From: Vibrio sp. HI00D65
GTDB lineage: Bacteria; Pseudomonadota; Gammaproteobacteria; Enterobacterales; Vibrionaceae
NCBI RefSeq assembly: GCF_001635455.1
Contig: NZ_LWEH01000159.1
Coordinates: 1-64,000 of the forward strand
Length of the DNA stretch: 64,000 nucleotides
Reading direction: 5' to 3'
The position numbers and the translations under genes are program-made. Positions 11,439 through 19,486 of this stretch are shown here, in pieces. Positions within the stretch are counted from its first letter, which is position 1. The number at the start of each line of letters is the position of its first letter. A model generated the notes under the pieces. It had not been told where the DNA came from. It worked only from the letters and a program-made list of their open reading frames with translations, and searched no databases.

Positions 11439-12569
11439 ATGGAAAATAAATTTTTCAAACGTACTCTACTAGGTGCTGCAGTAGCGATGATTTCTTCAGG
11501 AGCACTTGCTGGGACAGAATCATCTCAAGTAGGCATCATTTCTGATTTTAATGTACAAGCTTATGGTGTTGCAGCTATCTCTGTTGTTAACTATGACTCA
11601 GAGGAAACTAAAGCAGGTGTTAAAACTGATACAGGTACTGGTTACGATTACGAGAATGAATCTCGTATCGGCTTCCGTGCAAGCAAAGACATGTTTGATA
11701 ACCTAAACATATTTATGCAGGTAGAGTCTGGTTATGTTGGTGAAAACGGTGACGGCGCAACATTGGGTAATCGTGACACGTTTGTAGGCCTTCAGGGTGA
11801 CTGGGGTAAAGTACGCTTTGGTCGTATGCTGACTCCTATGTACGAAGTAATTGACTGGCCTTACGCTAACCCTGGTTTGGGCGCAGTATGGGACTGGGGC
11901 GGTGATGTTAAATACAACCGCGATCGTCATGGTGATATGGCACGTTACGACTCAGCTGATTTAAATGGTTTTACTTTTAACCTTGCAACGGGGCGTGGTG
12001 ACTCAAGCGTTAAAGATAACTACTTCTATGGTGCAGCTGCTCATTATCGTTTGGCAGACACGATTACTTTCCATGCTGCAGTAGAAGTTGAATCTGATCG
12101 CGAACTATCAGCAGCAACAGCTGCGAGTACATGTGTAGAGGCGTCAGGTTGTGGCACTGGTATTAATTTTGGTGATGCTATTGCTGCAACTGACGCTAAA
12201 ATGTCTGATACATTTGGTTACCTAGTCGGCTTTGAAGCATCACTGCCTGCAGGCTTTGGTATCTCAGCTGCTTATAAAGCTGGTGAATCAGACGTACAAG
12301 GTGGAGATAAGTCAGAGCAAGCTTCTTACTCTGTAATTGGTCAATACTGGAACGGTCCTTGGGGCTTCAAGCTTGGTTATGCGGCAAATATGGATTCAAA
12401 AACAGCGGGCGTAAAACAGGATGATGAAGATAGTGTAATCTCAGGTCAGTTAATGTACGTACATAATGGCTTTGTTCCTTACATCCGTTTGGCTCAACGT
12501 GATATTAAATCTGGCGGAGCACAAACTGACACATTCGTAACTCGCGTAGGTTTAGAGTACGGCTTCTAA
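11439..12569 (+). CDS. Outer-membrane porin (gram-negative general porin family)
   Basis: Beta-barrel porin for diffusion of small solutes, 376 residues. A signal peptide of about 24 residues ends in SGALA. The mature part begins with the porin-type strand region around QAYGVAAISVVNY, includes the GLQGDWGKVRFGRM block, and ends in the aromatic GLEYGF required for outer-membrane insertion. AGGAG lies 8 bases before the ATG. Two cysteines sit close together in one predicted loop (STCVEASGCGTG), which is uncommon in porins and could form a disulfide. It resembles OmpU-type porins of Vibrio. ToxR is encoded 11 kb away and could regulate it, but I could not show a site. Confidence 0.9.
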   Translation: MENKFFKRTLLGAAVAMISSGALAGTESSQVGIISDFNVQAYGVAAISVVNYDSEETKAGVKTDTGTGYDYENESRIGFRASKDMFDNLNIFMQVESGYVGENGDGATLGNRDTFVGLQGDWGKVRFGRMLTPMYEVIDWPYANPGLGAVWDWGGDVKYNRDRHGDMARYDSADLNGFTFNLATGRGDSSVKDNYFYGAAAHYRLADTITFHAAVEVESDRELSAATAASTCVEASGCGTGINFGDAIAATDAKMSDTFGYLVGFEASLPAGFGISAAYKAGESDVQGGDKSEQASYSVIGQYWNGPWGFKLGYAANMDSKTAGVKQDDEDSVISGQLMYVHNGFVPYIRLAQRDIKSGGAQTDTFVTRVGLEYGF

Positions 12570-12589
12570 TAAAGGTGTATTGTGAAGAA

Positions 12590-12627
12590 AAAATGCGCTG
12601 GCTAATAAGTCGGCGCATCTTCGTTTA
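12590..12627 (+). terminator. Probable terminator of porin gene
   Basis: ATGCGCTGGC at 12593-12602 pairs with GTCGGCGCAT at 12609-12618 (10 bp including two G-T pairs) over a TAATAA loop. The following CTTCGTTT tail is only moderately T-rich. Confidence 0.6.
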
Positions 12628-12691
12628 TGGTCTAGCCTAAGAAATCAAAGGCATCGAATAATATTAGGGTGAAAACCTCGAGGTAGTTAAT

Positions 12692-13507
12692 ATGAAAAAA
12701 ATAGTTTTAGCGTCGATTCCTTTGTTCTTAATTGGGTGCACTACATTGGATTCAAGCAGCGACTTTACGGACGCTGTCAAAAGAATAGAAAGTAAGCAAA
12801 ATTACCAAGTGGTTGTTGGTGAGTCGTTAACTCCTGACGTACTTGAGGTAAAGCAAGGACAATTAGTGAACTCATCCCTAGAATTGAACTATGTTACCCC
12901 AACCAACGATCGCGCAGTTCCGGATTCATACATCACAATGGAGCTGCAGTATTTCAAAAATTATAATGAATATCGTTTTGCGCGAGTTAAGGGAGCAGAC
13001 GATAAGGTCCAGTTAAAACCTTATGCAGCATCAGCTGAGACATGCAGTGATATCTGTACTCAAACTCAGTATGTGAAGTTTCCAGTTTCGAATGAATTAT
13101 TCGATGAAGCCCCCTTTAAAGACTTGGTTTTTGACATCCAGGTTTCAAATGCCAATAGTATTTCGTTTTCTGTTCCTGCAGGCTACGTTGAAGCTATCGT
13201 GAATACAGGGGATAAAAATACTGCTTTTAGTCCTGTGGTTGCTGCAGTCGCGGCTGTTCCAGTAGCAGCAGTTTCTGCTGAAGAGCCAAAAGCATCACAA
13301 GCGCAAGAGATGGTGAATTACTGGTATGGTGAGGCAACAAAAGAAGAGCAATCTGCAGTGACAGATTGGGCATTCAAGAATCGTAAGAACGCGGACCCAG
13401 CACCATTAGAAGGCTCAAAAGAGATCGAAATGGTTTCTTACTGGTTCAATAAACTAGACAGCGAAGAAAAATCTCAAACGATGATTTGGCTGTTAGAGCA
13501 AGAGTAA
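12692..13507 (+). CDS. Lipoprotein with duplicated EMVxYW C-terminal motif
   Basis: Not recognised as a named family. The 271-residue product begins with a lipoprotein signal peptide (lipobox LIGC, lipidated cysteine at residue 16). Residues about 50-185 look like a secreted beta-rich domain with a CSDIC cysteine pair near residue 120. An Ala/Val-rich segment (about 188-205) follows. The last 70 residues hold two copies of a short motif about 37 residues apart: EMVNYWYGEATKEEQSAV and EMVSYWFNKLDSEEKSQT, each followed by a tryptophan helix end. It starts 122 bases after the porin but behind a probable terminator. An envelope role is likely; no function can be given. Confidence 0.8.
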   Translation: MKKIVLASIPLFLIGCTTLDSSSDFTDAVKRIESKQNYQVVVGESLTPDVLEVKQGQLVNSSLELNYVTPTNDRAVPDSYITMELQYFKNYNEYRFARVKGADDKVQLKPYAASAETCSDICTQTQYVKFPVSNELFDEAPFKDLVFDIQVSNANSISFSVPAGYVEAIVNTGDKNTAFSPVVAAVAAVPVAAVSAEEPKASQAQEMVNYWYGEATKEEQSAVTDWAFKNRKNADPAPLEGSKEIEMVSYWFNKLDSEEKSQTMIWLLEQE

Positions 13508-13539
13508 GTCTTTAACCTAAGCCTCAAACTATGTTTTTC

Positions 13540-13577
13540 AACCGCAGTATTGTATAACAGCAGTACTGCGGTTTTTC
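13540..13577 (+). terminator. Terminator of the lipoprotein gene
   Basis: ACCGCAGTA at 13541-13549 pairs with TACTGCGGT at 13564-13572, followed by a T run. It lies immediately before cueR. Confidence 0.88.
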
Positions 13578-13600
13578 ATTTTAAGCTTACAGGTAACATT

Positions 13601-13993
13601 GTGAATATTGGTGAAGTAGCGAAACGTGTTGGTACAACAGCGAAATCCATTCGTTTTTACGAAAGTAAAGGTATGATGAGCCCTCCACATCGTTCAGAAA
13701 ACGGCTACAGGCAATATGGCGAGATTCATATCGAGCAGCTAGAGTTTGTGCTCAGAGCAAAAATGGTTGGTTTCACACTGGATGAGTGCAAATCCTTGGT
13801 GGAATTAGCCATGAACCCCAATAGACAGAGCTTTGAAGTAAAAAAGAAAGCGACTCAGAAGTTAGGTGAAATAGAATTGAAGCTTGCGGAGCTCAATAAA
13901 ATGAAGGCCCAATTGCAATCGTGGGTAAATGACTGCCCTGGTGACGCTTCTACGGAATGTCCTATCTTAAACAATTTATCTGGACGTACTTAG
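13601..13993 (+). CDS. cueR: Copper-responsive MerR-family regulator CueR
   Basis: Transcription activator that senses Cu(I) and turns on copper export genes. The 130-residue protein has an N-terminal MerR helix-turn-helix (NIGEVAKRVGTTAKSIRFYE), a long dimerisation helix, and the metal loop DCPGDASTECPI. The ligands are Cys112 and Cys120, the same numbers as in E. coli CueR. I chose the GTG at 13601: it gives the family N terminus and has AGGT 6 bases upstream. An in-frame ATG at 13550 lies inside the preceding terminator. No copper ATPase gene is adjacent, so its targets are elsewhere. Confidence 0.93.
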   Translation: MNIGEVAKRVGTTAKSIRFYESKGMMSPPHRSENGYRQYGEIHIEQLEFVLRAKMVGFTLDECKSLVELAMNPNRQSFEVKKKATQKLGEIELKLAELNKMKAQLQSWVNDCPGDASTECPILNNLSGRT

Positions 13994-14014
13994 ACCATTT
14001 TAATAATAAATAGT

Positions 14015-14047
14015 AGTCAGGCTGTAAATGATATTACTAGCCTGACT
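14015..14047. terminator. Hairpin between convergent genes
   Basis: AGTCAGGCT at 14015-14023 and AGCCTGACT at 14039-14047 form a perfect 9-bp stem with a 15-base loop. T runs are weak on both sides. It lies between convergent cueR and the small exported-protein gene. Confidence 0.5.
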
Positions 14048-14057
14048 TAACTACCTA

Positions 14058-14237
14058 TCACAGCACTTTTCCGCCGTAATGTTTACAGATCAGTAGTGGT
14101 ACATGAGTGACCGCGTTACCATCTGAACACTTAACAATAGGTCCCATATTACCGTTACCTGGTGATTGACTGCTCGCTAGAGCGCTTCCGAATGACAAGC
14201 TAAAAATAGCCGTAAGAATGATTAGAAAATGTCTCAT
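14058..14237 (-). CDS. Small exported protein, 59 residues
   Basis: Unrecognised. The product starts with a clear signal peptide (MRHFLIILTAIFSLSFGSALA, cleavage near ALA-SS). The mature peptide is only about 38 residues, has two cysteines (IVKCSDG and LLICKHYGG) and ends in GGKVL. TGGAG lies 5 bases before the ATG at 14237; a longer frame starting at 14288 adds 17 non-conserved residues. The cysteines could form one disulfide in the periplasm. It is a single gene with an AT-rich upstream region. The signal peptide and ribosome site make a real gene likely. Confidence 0.7.
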   Translation of the reverse strand: MRHFLIILTAIFSLSFGSALASSQSPGNGNMGPIVKCSDGNAVTHVPLLICKHYGGKVL

Positions 14238-14557
14238 ACAAACTCCATTAGTTTTATCTCCGATTGAGATAAGTGAAAGTATGGACAAGGTGAAGAATAT
14301 TTCAAAAATTTGACGGACTTAACATTTTTAATAATTATAATTAAGCGATAGTGATGCTAACGATTCATATATATTATTGGCTAATAAACTATGCTTTCTT
14401 ATGCCTTTTGGATTCATTCAAATTTTTTAGCTTTATGAAATAAGAACTTATTTTGCTATCAATTAAATCTATCATAATGATATTTAAAATGTTGTTGATG
14501 AATGAAAACTAAAAAAGCCTATATTTATTGAAAATGTAGGCTTTCTATATTAAAAAG
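14238..14557. other. AT-rich intergenic region
   Basis: A 320-base, very AT-rich stretch between the small exported gene and the nfeD-like gene, both on the minus strand. It contains the upstream region of the former and the terminator of the latter at 14511-14545. I see no gene. Confidence 0.6.
14511..14545 (-). terminator. Terminator of qmcA-nfeD operon
   Basis: A 13-bp stem (AAAGCCTATATTT at 14514-14526 with its partner at 14532-14544), followed by six T on the minus strand. Confidence 0.88.
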
Positions 14558-15007
14558 TTATAAAGGCTCTATTATTAGAATGATTCCGTCTAAATCAACA
14601 ATCTTTATTTCTGTGCCAGATGGAATATCTTGGCTAGCTTTTGCTGACCAAGAAGAGTCTCCGAATTTAATACGGCAGCTACCTTTCTTTACGTCTTCAC
14701 TAAGGGTGAGGGTCTGACCTACAAGCTGCTTTTCTCTTTGGTTGAGCTCTCTATTTGAATCTGACTGCTTGTCACTAGATAGTTGTCTTCTCCACCATAA
14801 CCAAGTAGTGATGAGGGAGAAGCTAGCGAAGGAAAGCCATTGCATCTGCCAACCAATTGGTAGAGCTCCTAAAAGGGCTCCGACCAACATGGCTGAGATA
14901 CCAATCCACAAAAAGTAACCACCGGTTCCAACCAGCTCAAGTGCAAGCAATGCTAGACCAAATGCTAGCCAGTGCCAGTGGTTTACTTGCTCTAGTAATT
15001 CGACCAT
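14558..15007 (-). CDS. NfeD-like membrane protein
   Basis: Member of the short NfeD/YbbK family, partner of SPFH-domain membrane proteins. The 149 residues comprise an N-terminal membrane region with helices at about residues 12-30, 34-51 and 57-72, and a soluble OB-fold domain at the C terminus (LVGQTLTLSEDVKKGSCRIKFGDSSWSAKA...). It follows the QmcA-like gene by three bases on the same strand, as in the ybbK-qmcA pair of E. coli. The pair is thought to act in membrane microdomain or quality-control functions. A strong terminator ends the two-gene operon. Confidence 0.9.
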   Translation of the reverse strand: MVELLEQVNHWHWLAFGLALLALELVGTGGYFLWIGISAMLVGALLGALPIGWQMQWLSFASFSLITTWLWWRRQLSSDKQSDSNRELNQREKQLVGQTLTLSEDVKKGSCRIKFGDSSWSAKASQDIPSGTEIKIVDLDGIILIIEPL

Positions 15008-15010
15008 ATG

Positions 15011-15940
15011 TTAGTCCTTACTATGTGTATCATTCTTGTGTGTGAACATCTCTGCGATACCGGCAACAGAGCCCATTAGGCCAGTCGCTTCAAGTGGTAG
15101 CATGATTATCTTACCGTTTTCTGCTTGTCCAATTGACCTCAATGCTTCGGTATAGCCTTGTGCAATAAAGTAGTTCACGGCTTGCATGTCACCCTGAGCA
15201 ATTGCGGTGGATACCATTTCCGTTGCTTTCGCTTCTGCTTCTGCCGCACGTTCACGTGCTTCTGCTTGAAGTATTGCTGCTTGCTTTTCACCTTCAGCTT
15301 TTAGAATTTCTGATTGTTTGTGACCTTCAGCTTTAAGGATCTCGGCCTGTCTTACACCTTCTGCTTCTAAGATATCGGCACGCTTGTTACGTTCCGCTTT
15401 CATCTGAGCATTCATCGCTGCAGTTAGGTCTGCTGGTGGCTGTACGTCTTTAATCTCGATACGGGTAACCTTTACGCCCCAAGGGTTGGTAGCTTCATCC
15501 ACAATGTTCAATAGCTTAGTGTTGATCATGTCACGTTGGCTTAGCATTTCATCGAGTTCCATAGAACCCAATACTGTTCGGATGTTAGTCAACGTTAGGT
15601 TTCGAATCGCGTGTTCGAGGTCATTTACTTCATACGCTGCTCGCGGTGCATCAATCACTTGTACAAAACACACCGCATCAATAACTACATTGGCATTGTC
15701 TTTAGAGATAACTTCTTGTGCGGGTATATCAAGAACTCGCTCCATCATATTGATTCGCTGACCGATTTTATCAATAAATGGGATGATTAAGTTAAGGCCT
15801 GGTTTTAGCGTATGTGTATAGCGTCCAAAGCGTTCTACAGTCCAGTTGTTGCCCTGTGGAACGGTTTTTACGCCTGCGAAGATAAAGAGCAACGCGACGA
15901 CAGTAAAGACGCCAATAGTAATCAAGGTATCAATAGGCAT
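15011..15940 (-). CDS. qmcA: SPFH/stomatin-family membrane protein QmcA
   Basis: Inner-membrane SPFH (prohibitin/stomatin) protein of 309 residues that oligomerises in membrane microdomains; E. coli QmcA is linked to FtsH quality control. An N-terminal membrane anchor (about residues 5-24) is followed by the SPFH domain ([15 protein letters not shown]...). A long Ala/Glu/Lys-rich coiled coil runs from about residue 175 to 245 with repeated ILKAEG and ILQAEA units. The start is the ATG at 15940. It is the first gene of the operon with nfeD. Confidence 0.93.
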   Translation of the reverse strand: MPIDTLITIGVFTVVALLFIFAGVKTVPQGNNWTVERFGRYTHTLKPGLNLIIPFIDKIGQRINMMERVLDIPAQEVISKDNANVVIDAVCFVQVIDAPRAAYEVNDLEHAIRNLTLTNIRTVLGSMELDEMLSQRDMINTKLLNIVDEATNPWGVKVTRIEIKDVQPPADLTAAMNAQMKAERNKRADILEAEGVRQAEILKAEGHKQSEILKAEGEKQAAILQAEARERAAEAEAKATEMVSTAIAQGDMQAVNYFIAQGYTEALRSIGQAENGKIIMLPLEATGLMGSVAGIAEMFTHKNDTHSKD

Positions 15941-16021
15941 ACAAAGTCCTTTGCAAGTTTAAGTTTTGAATTGTTTATTACTCATACTGGCGCATATTTA
16001 AATTGGAGGCAAATTTATAAA

Positions 16022-16060
16022 TAAAAAATGGGCCATAAAACATTGATTTTATGACCCATT
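16022..16060 (-). terminator. Terminator of cnoX
   Basis: A 14-position stem with one mismatch (AATGGGCCATAAAA and TTTTATGACCCATT) with a T run on the minus strand. Confidence 0.85.
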
Positions 16061-16144
16061 ATAAGTTTTGCATTCAAAAGGTTTATGAGCTGCTTTGTCG
16101 AATTTGTATTTGACTACTTACTGTTTAGGAATCAAGGAACCTAA

Positions 16145-16999
16145 TTAGTAGAGCAGAGAATAAAGCTGGCGGCGGTACTTACTAGCAACAGGATTGCCTT
16201 GCCCAAGTGCACTGAGAATATCCATGAACTCTTTTTTCATGTCTCCATCGAGAGCATTGAGGTCTTTGACTAGGAAAGACCACAGTAGGTCCATTGCTTC
16301 TTCACTGCGGTTTACTTGATGGTATTGCAATGCCAATTCTGATGCGGTCTTCGCATCGTTTGGTTTTTGCTGAAGCGCCGCTTCTAATGCTTGGATCTCT
16401 GGACTATCGGCAGCTTGCTTATGAAGTTCAAGCTTGGCGACTAAACCTTTGTAGTAGTTGTCTTGGTACTCGAGTGGAATTGTTGCCAACTGAGCTTCGG
16501 CGAGATCAAATTGCTGGGTTTCTAGTAAACACTCTGCGATGGCCAGTTTAACTTCACCTTTGCTCGTCAGTTCAGCTGGAAGCTGCTGCATAGCCGCTAA
16601 AGCTTGAGTGTGCTCACCAGCTTGCATTTGCTCAAGCGCTTGGCGTAGTGCCAAGTCATCTTGGCTTGGCAGGTGTTTGCCAAGCATTTCCACAATTGCT
16701 TCTATGCGCTGCGGACCACCTAGGCCATCGACAGGTTGACCGTTAACAAACAGTGCAATAGTAGGCAGTGCTTGAACACCAAATTGGCTAGCAATGACTT
16801 GTTCTTGTTCGCAATTTAATAGCGCGAGTGTGAATGCACCATTGTATTGCTGAGTTAATGTTTGTAGTTCAGGAATGATTTGAGCACTCTCTTGGCTCAT
16901 TGGTGCCCAAAAATTGATGAGGACAGGGGTCTGCATCGAACCTTCTAGTACTTGGCGAAAGTTCTGCTCATTAAGTTCAACAATATGCGGAGATTGCAT
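16145..16999 (-). CDS. cnoX: Thioredoxin-like co-chaperone CnoX (YbbN)
   Basis: The 284-residue protein has an N-terminal thioredoxin fold (about 1-110) and a C-terminal TPR-like helical region (about 120-284), the CnoX/YbbN architecture. In E. coli this protein holds unfolded proteins during hypochlorite stress and hands them to GroEL or DnaK. The usual WCGPC active site reads WAPMSQES here, so both redox cysteines are missing; E. coli keeps one (SxxC). The cis-proline loop (VQALPTIALF) is intact. The loss argues for a pure chaperone role. It is a single gene with its own terminator. Confidence 0.92.
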   Translation of the reverse strand: MQSPHIVELNEQNFRQVLEGSMQTPVLINFWAPMSQESAQIIPELQTLTQQYNGAFTLALLNCEQEQVIASQFGVQALPTIALFVNGQPVDGLGGPQRIEAIVEMLGKHLPSQDDLALRQALEQMQAGEHTQALAAMQQLPAELTSKGEVKLAIAECLLETQQFDLAEAQLATIPLEYQDNYYKGLVAKLELHKQAADSPEIQALEAALQQKPNDAKTASELALQYHQVNRSEEAMDLLWSFLVKDLNALDGDMKKEFMDILSALGQGNPVASKYRRQLYSLLY

Positions 17000-17104
17000 T
17001 TACGTTCCTTGAGATTTGTTTTGGGATACGTTGCAAATATGGGGGGATAAACGGGTAACTTCAAGATCTAACTGGGTAATCTCGGGTAAAAAGAGGCAAA
17101 AATA

Positions 17105-17164
17105 GAAAAACGCCATGCTTCAATGTTAATAGAGTTGTTAACTCAACATGGAAGGCACAGCGTT
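17105..17164 (-). terminator. Large compound terminator hairpin
   Basis: On the minus strand AACGC...GCGTT (17160-17164 with 17109-17113) encloses ATGTT/AACAT and GAGTT/AACTC inner stems and is followed by TTTTTC. It would end transcription from the short-chain dehydrogenase gene or from the small frame at 17202. Confidence 0.7.
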
Positions 17165-17201
17165 CTCAGTGAGGTGGCCAGTGAGGTATTACGTAAGATA
17201 C

Positions 17202-17267
17202 TCAAAACAGAATAAACAACGTAATTGCCAGACTCAGACCTACCAAATTAAGGCGGTTTAAAGTCAT
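17202..17267 (-). CDS. Candidate 21-residue membrane peptide
   Basis: A short frame on the minus strand encoding MTLNRLNLVGLSLAITLFIL plus a final F, then TGA. It has a basic N terminus and a single hydrophobic helix of about 14 residues, the composition of bacterial small membrane proteins. GGA lies 6 bases before the ATG, a modest ribosome site. A terminator follows 38 bases after the stop, and the dehydrogenase gene lies 130 bases upstream on the same strand. No homologue is known to me, and chance is possible at this length. Confidence 0.35.
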   Translation of the reverse strand: MTLNRLNLVGLSLAITLFILF

Positions 17268-17397
17268 GAAGTATCCAAAGGGTTAGTCCATCAATTGAGG
17301 ATAACTGATGGGATAGGCTAAATCATGACATCTTATTGTTACGAATCAATTACATCGTTACATTAAAGTTTGCGACTGTTCATTCAAAGTTAGTAAT

Positions 17398-18225
17398 TTA
17401 TGCGGCTTTTCTGAGAATAGGGTCTAACAAACGGCTCGGCAGTAATCTTTTCAATACAGCAAACACTTTAGTAGGAGTGGTTACTCTGTACCTTAGCTTG
17501 GGTTTATCGGCGGTGAACGCGTGATAAACAGGTTCGATACAACTTTCGACAGGCAAAACAAACGCGTTATTCGATGACTCTTTCTCAAGTCGGTCTTTTT
17601 GTTGTTGGTAAGCATTTTGATGAACACTACCTTCCATGTTGATCCACTTATTGAAAGCTTTTAAGGCGTTGGTTCGAAACTGGGTTTCGATTGGGCCGGG
17701 TTGGAGTAATGAAATGTGTATACCACTGCCATGCAGCTCTAAACGCAGAGTATCTGTCCAACCTTCAATTGCGAACTTTGATGCGTTATACGCACCACGA
17801 TATTTCATCGCAGCAAAGCCGAGTACCGAACTGTTTTGGACAATACGCCCTTCGCCACGCTCTCGCATATGAGGCAGGATCTGGCAAACGAGGTGGTGCC
17901 AACCAAAGAAGTTGGTTTCGAATTGTTCTCTTAGCCCTTGCGTCGGTAGATCTTCTAAAGCACCAGCCTGACCATATGCACCATTATTGAACAGGCCATA
18001 CAATCCATTTGGTGCTAGCTCGATGGCTTGTTTCGCTCCGTTCTCAATACTTTCCTTGTTGGCAAGATCCAACTGAATACAGGTGAGACCTTCTTCTTGA
18101 AGACGTTGAACATCTTGTGGGGAGCGGCAAGATGCGATGACATGAAAACCGCGTTTGTGGAGTGCGTGAGCACAGGTGTAGCCAATGCCAGTTGAGCAAC
18201 CAGTGATGAGAATCGACTTGTTCAC
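17398..18225 (-). CDS. Short-chain dehydrogenase/reductase
   Basis: NAD(P)-binding SDR-family oxidoreductase of 275 residues. The cofactor motif TGCSTGIG is at residues 8-15, NNGAYG at about 80, the catalytic serine in QNSSVLG, and the Tyr-Lys pair in YNASKFA at about 145-150. All catalytic residues are present. The substrate is unknown; this classical SDR subgroup is often annotated as a YciK- or YbbO-like oxidoreductase. It stands between yfcH and cnoX on the same strand with 43 bases to the yfcH stop, so yfcH and this gene could share regulation. Confidence 0.88.
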   Translation of the reverse strand: MNKSILITGCSTGIGYTCAHALHKRGFHVIASCRSPQDVQRLQEEGLTCIQLDLANKESIENGAKQAIELAPNGLYGLFNNGAYGQAGALEDLPTQGLREQFETNFFGWHHLVCQILPHMRERGEGRIVQNSSVLGFAAMKYRGAYNASKFAIEGWTDTLRLELHGSGIHISLLQPGPIETQFRTNALKAFNKWINMEGSVHQNAYQQQKDRLEKESSNNAFVLPVESCIEPVYHAFTADKPKLRYRVTTPTKVFAVLKRLLPSRLLDPILRKAA

Positions 18226-18268
18226 ACTTAATCCTTTATTAGAGCTTATTTGCTCCTAGAGTAAAGAA

Positions 18269-19183
18269 TTAGTCTTGATGTTGTAACAAGTTTTTTAATG
18301 CAGGCTCGATTCTTGAGTAACTAAATATAAAGCCCATTTCAGTTAACTTCTTAGGCTTGGAACGAATGCTGTCGAACAGCAAGCAGGACGACTCGCCCAT
18401 CAGAAGCGACATCGCCCACTTTGGAGTGAACAAGAAGTGAGGGCGACGCAATTGTTTCGCGAGAGTGCTACTGAATTGTTTGTTGGTCACGGGGTGAGGA
18501 GCACACATGTTGAACTCACCTTGAGCGTGTGGGATTGACAACAAGTGATTGATGGCTCTGACCATGTCGAGCATGTGAATCCAAGGCATGTACTGTTTAC
18601 CCGAACCAAGAGGTCCACCGACACCAAGCTTGTAAGGCATCAGCATCTTTTTGAGTGCACCACCATTTTCACCCAAAACAATTCCTGTTCTTAATAGAAT
18701 AACGCGAGTATTATCTGATTCCGCTCGTTTAGCTATCTCTTCCCAATGAGCACAGACTTTATGAGGGAAGCTCTCATCTTCGACTTGCAGTGATTCATCA
18801 AATGGGTGTTGTTGCTGGTCGCCATAGTAGCCGATGGCAGAGCCGCTGATAAAGACTTCAGGTGGTGTTGTGCTTGCTTGAATGAGTTCGACGATCTTCT
18901 CTGTGATCAGCCAGCGGCTGCTACAGATCTTCTCTTTTTGCTCATCACTCCAGCGTTTGTCTGCAATAGGTTCACCAGCGAGGTTTATCACTGCATCGTA
19001 ATCGTTGAGGTCATTCAGCTCATCGAGGGATTGGATATAATGAAGGTTGTTTTGGTTCAGGTGGCTTAGGCAATGTTTCGCTTTTTCAGGGTTTCGCGTG
19101 AGTAATGTAACGTCGTCAGTGTTCAGACTCTTGATTAACTCAGAGCCAATAAATCCAGTACCACCAGTTAACAATATCTTCAT
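18269..19183 (-). CDS. yfcH: TIGR01777-type NAD-dependent epimerase (YfcH)
   Basis: Epimerase-like protein of 304 residues in the SDR39U1/YfcH family. The dinucleotide motif GGTGFIGSEL begins at residue 7. NLAGEPIADKRW, ISGSAIGYYG and the C-terminal DUF1731 segment (KLTEMGFIFSY) are typical. Its substrate is not known in E. coli either. The start at 19183 is chosen because AAGGAG lies 6 bases upstream; a longer frame from 19216 adds 11 residues without a ribosome site. Confidence 0.92.
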   Translation of the reverse strand: MKILLTGGTGFIGSELIKSLNTDDVTLLTRNPEKAKHCLSHLNQNNLHYIQSLDELNDLNDYDAVINLAGEPIADKRWSDEQKEKICSSRWLITEKIVELIQASTTPPEVFISGSAIGYYGDQQQHPFDESLQVEDESFPHKVCAHWEEIAKRAESDNTRVILLRTGIVLGENGGALKKMLMPYKLGVGGPLGSGKQYMPWIHMLDMVRAINHLLSIPHAQGEFNMCAPHPVTNKQFSSTLAKQLRRPHFLFTPKWAMSLLMGESSCLLFDSIRSKPKKLTEMGFIFSYSRIEPALKNLLQHQD

Positions 19184-19486
19184 ACCAATCTCCTTATTAA
19201 ACATAATTATAGACATGGCTTGTTTTTAATCGCCAACTAATACGAAAAAATCACTATAACGATCAGTTGGTTTCAATCGTTTGATGCCTAAATGACCTCT
19301 CCAACGATTCGCTAAACAGTGAAATTTAATTCATTAGTTTAGAGAAGTGTATCGTTATTTCAGTTAAGAGATTTACTCGCATATGTTACCAACTGCGTAA
19401 TGTTTATCACATTAGAAATAATAAGGATTTGCCATGATTATTACGGATAGATAATCAAACGTAATTATTGATGATAGGGAGTTGTG
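19184..19486. other. Divergent region yfcH / DUF1538 gene
   Basis: A 303-base gap between divergent genes. The plus side contains a six-codon frame (19434-19454, ATG ATT ATT ACG GAT AGA TAA) preceded by AAGGA, and then an AT-rich spacer to the DUF1538 gene. No promoter could be assigned. Confidence 0.5.

Larger units (their letters stand above)
17000..17397. other. Gap between cnoX and the SDR gene
   Basis: A 398-base stretch. On the minus strand it carries a candidate 21-codon membrane-peptide gene (17202-17267) followed by a large hairpin terminator (17105-17164). An imperfect hairpin (CCATCA...TGATGG, about 17289-17312) lies just upstream of the small frame. Nothing else is apparent. Confidence 0.5.

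Noticed and set aside
11240-11449. A 69-residue frame ahead of the porin
   Set aside because: It lies in the porin leader and overlaps the porin start in another frame; composition is not protein-like.
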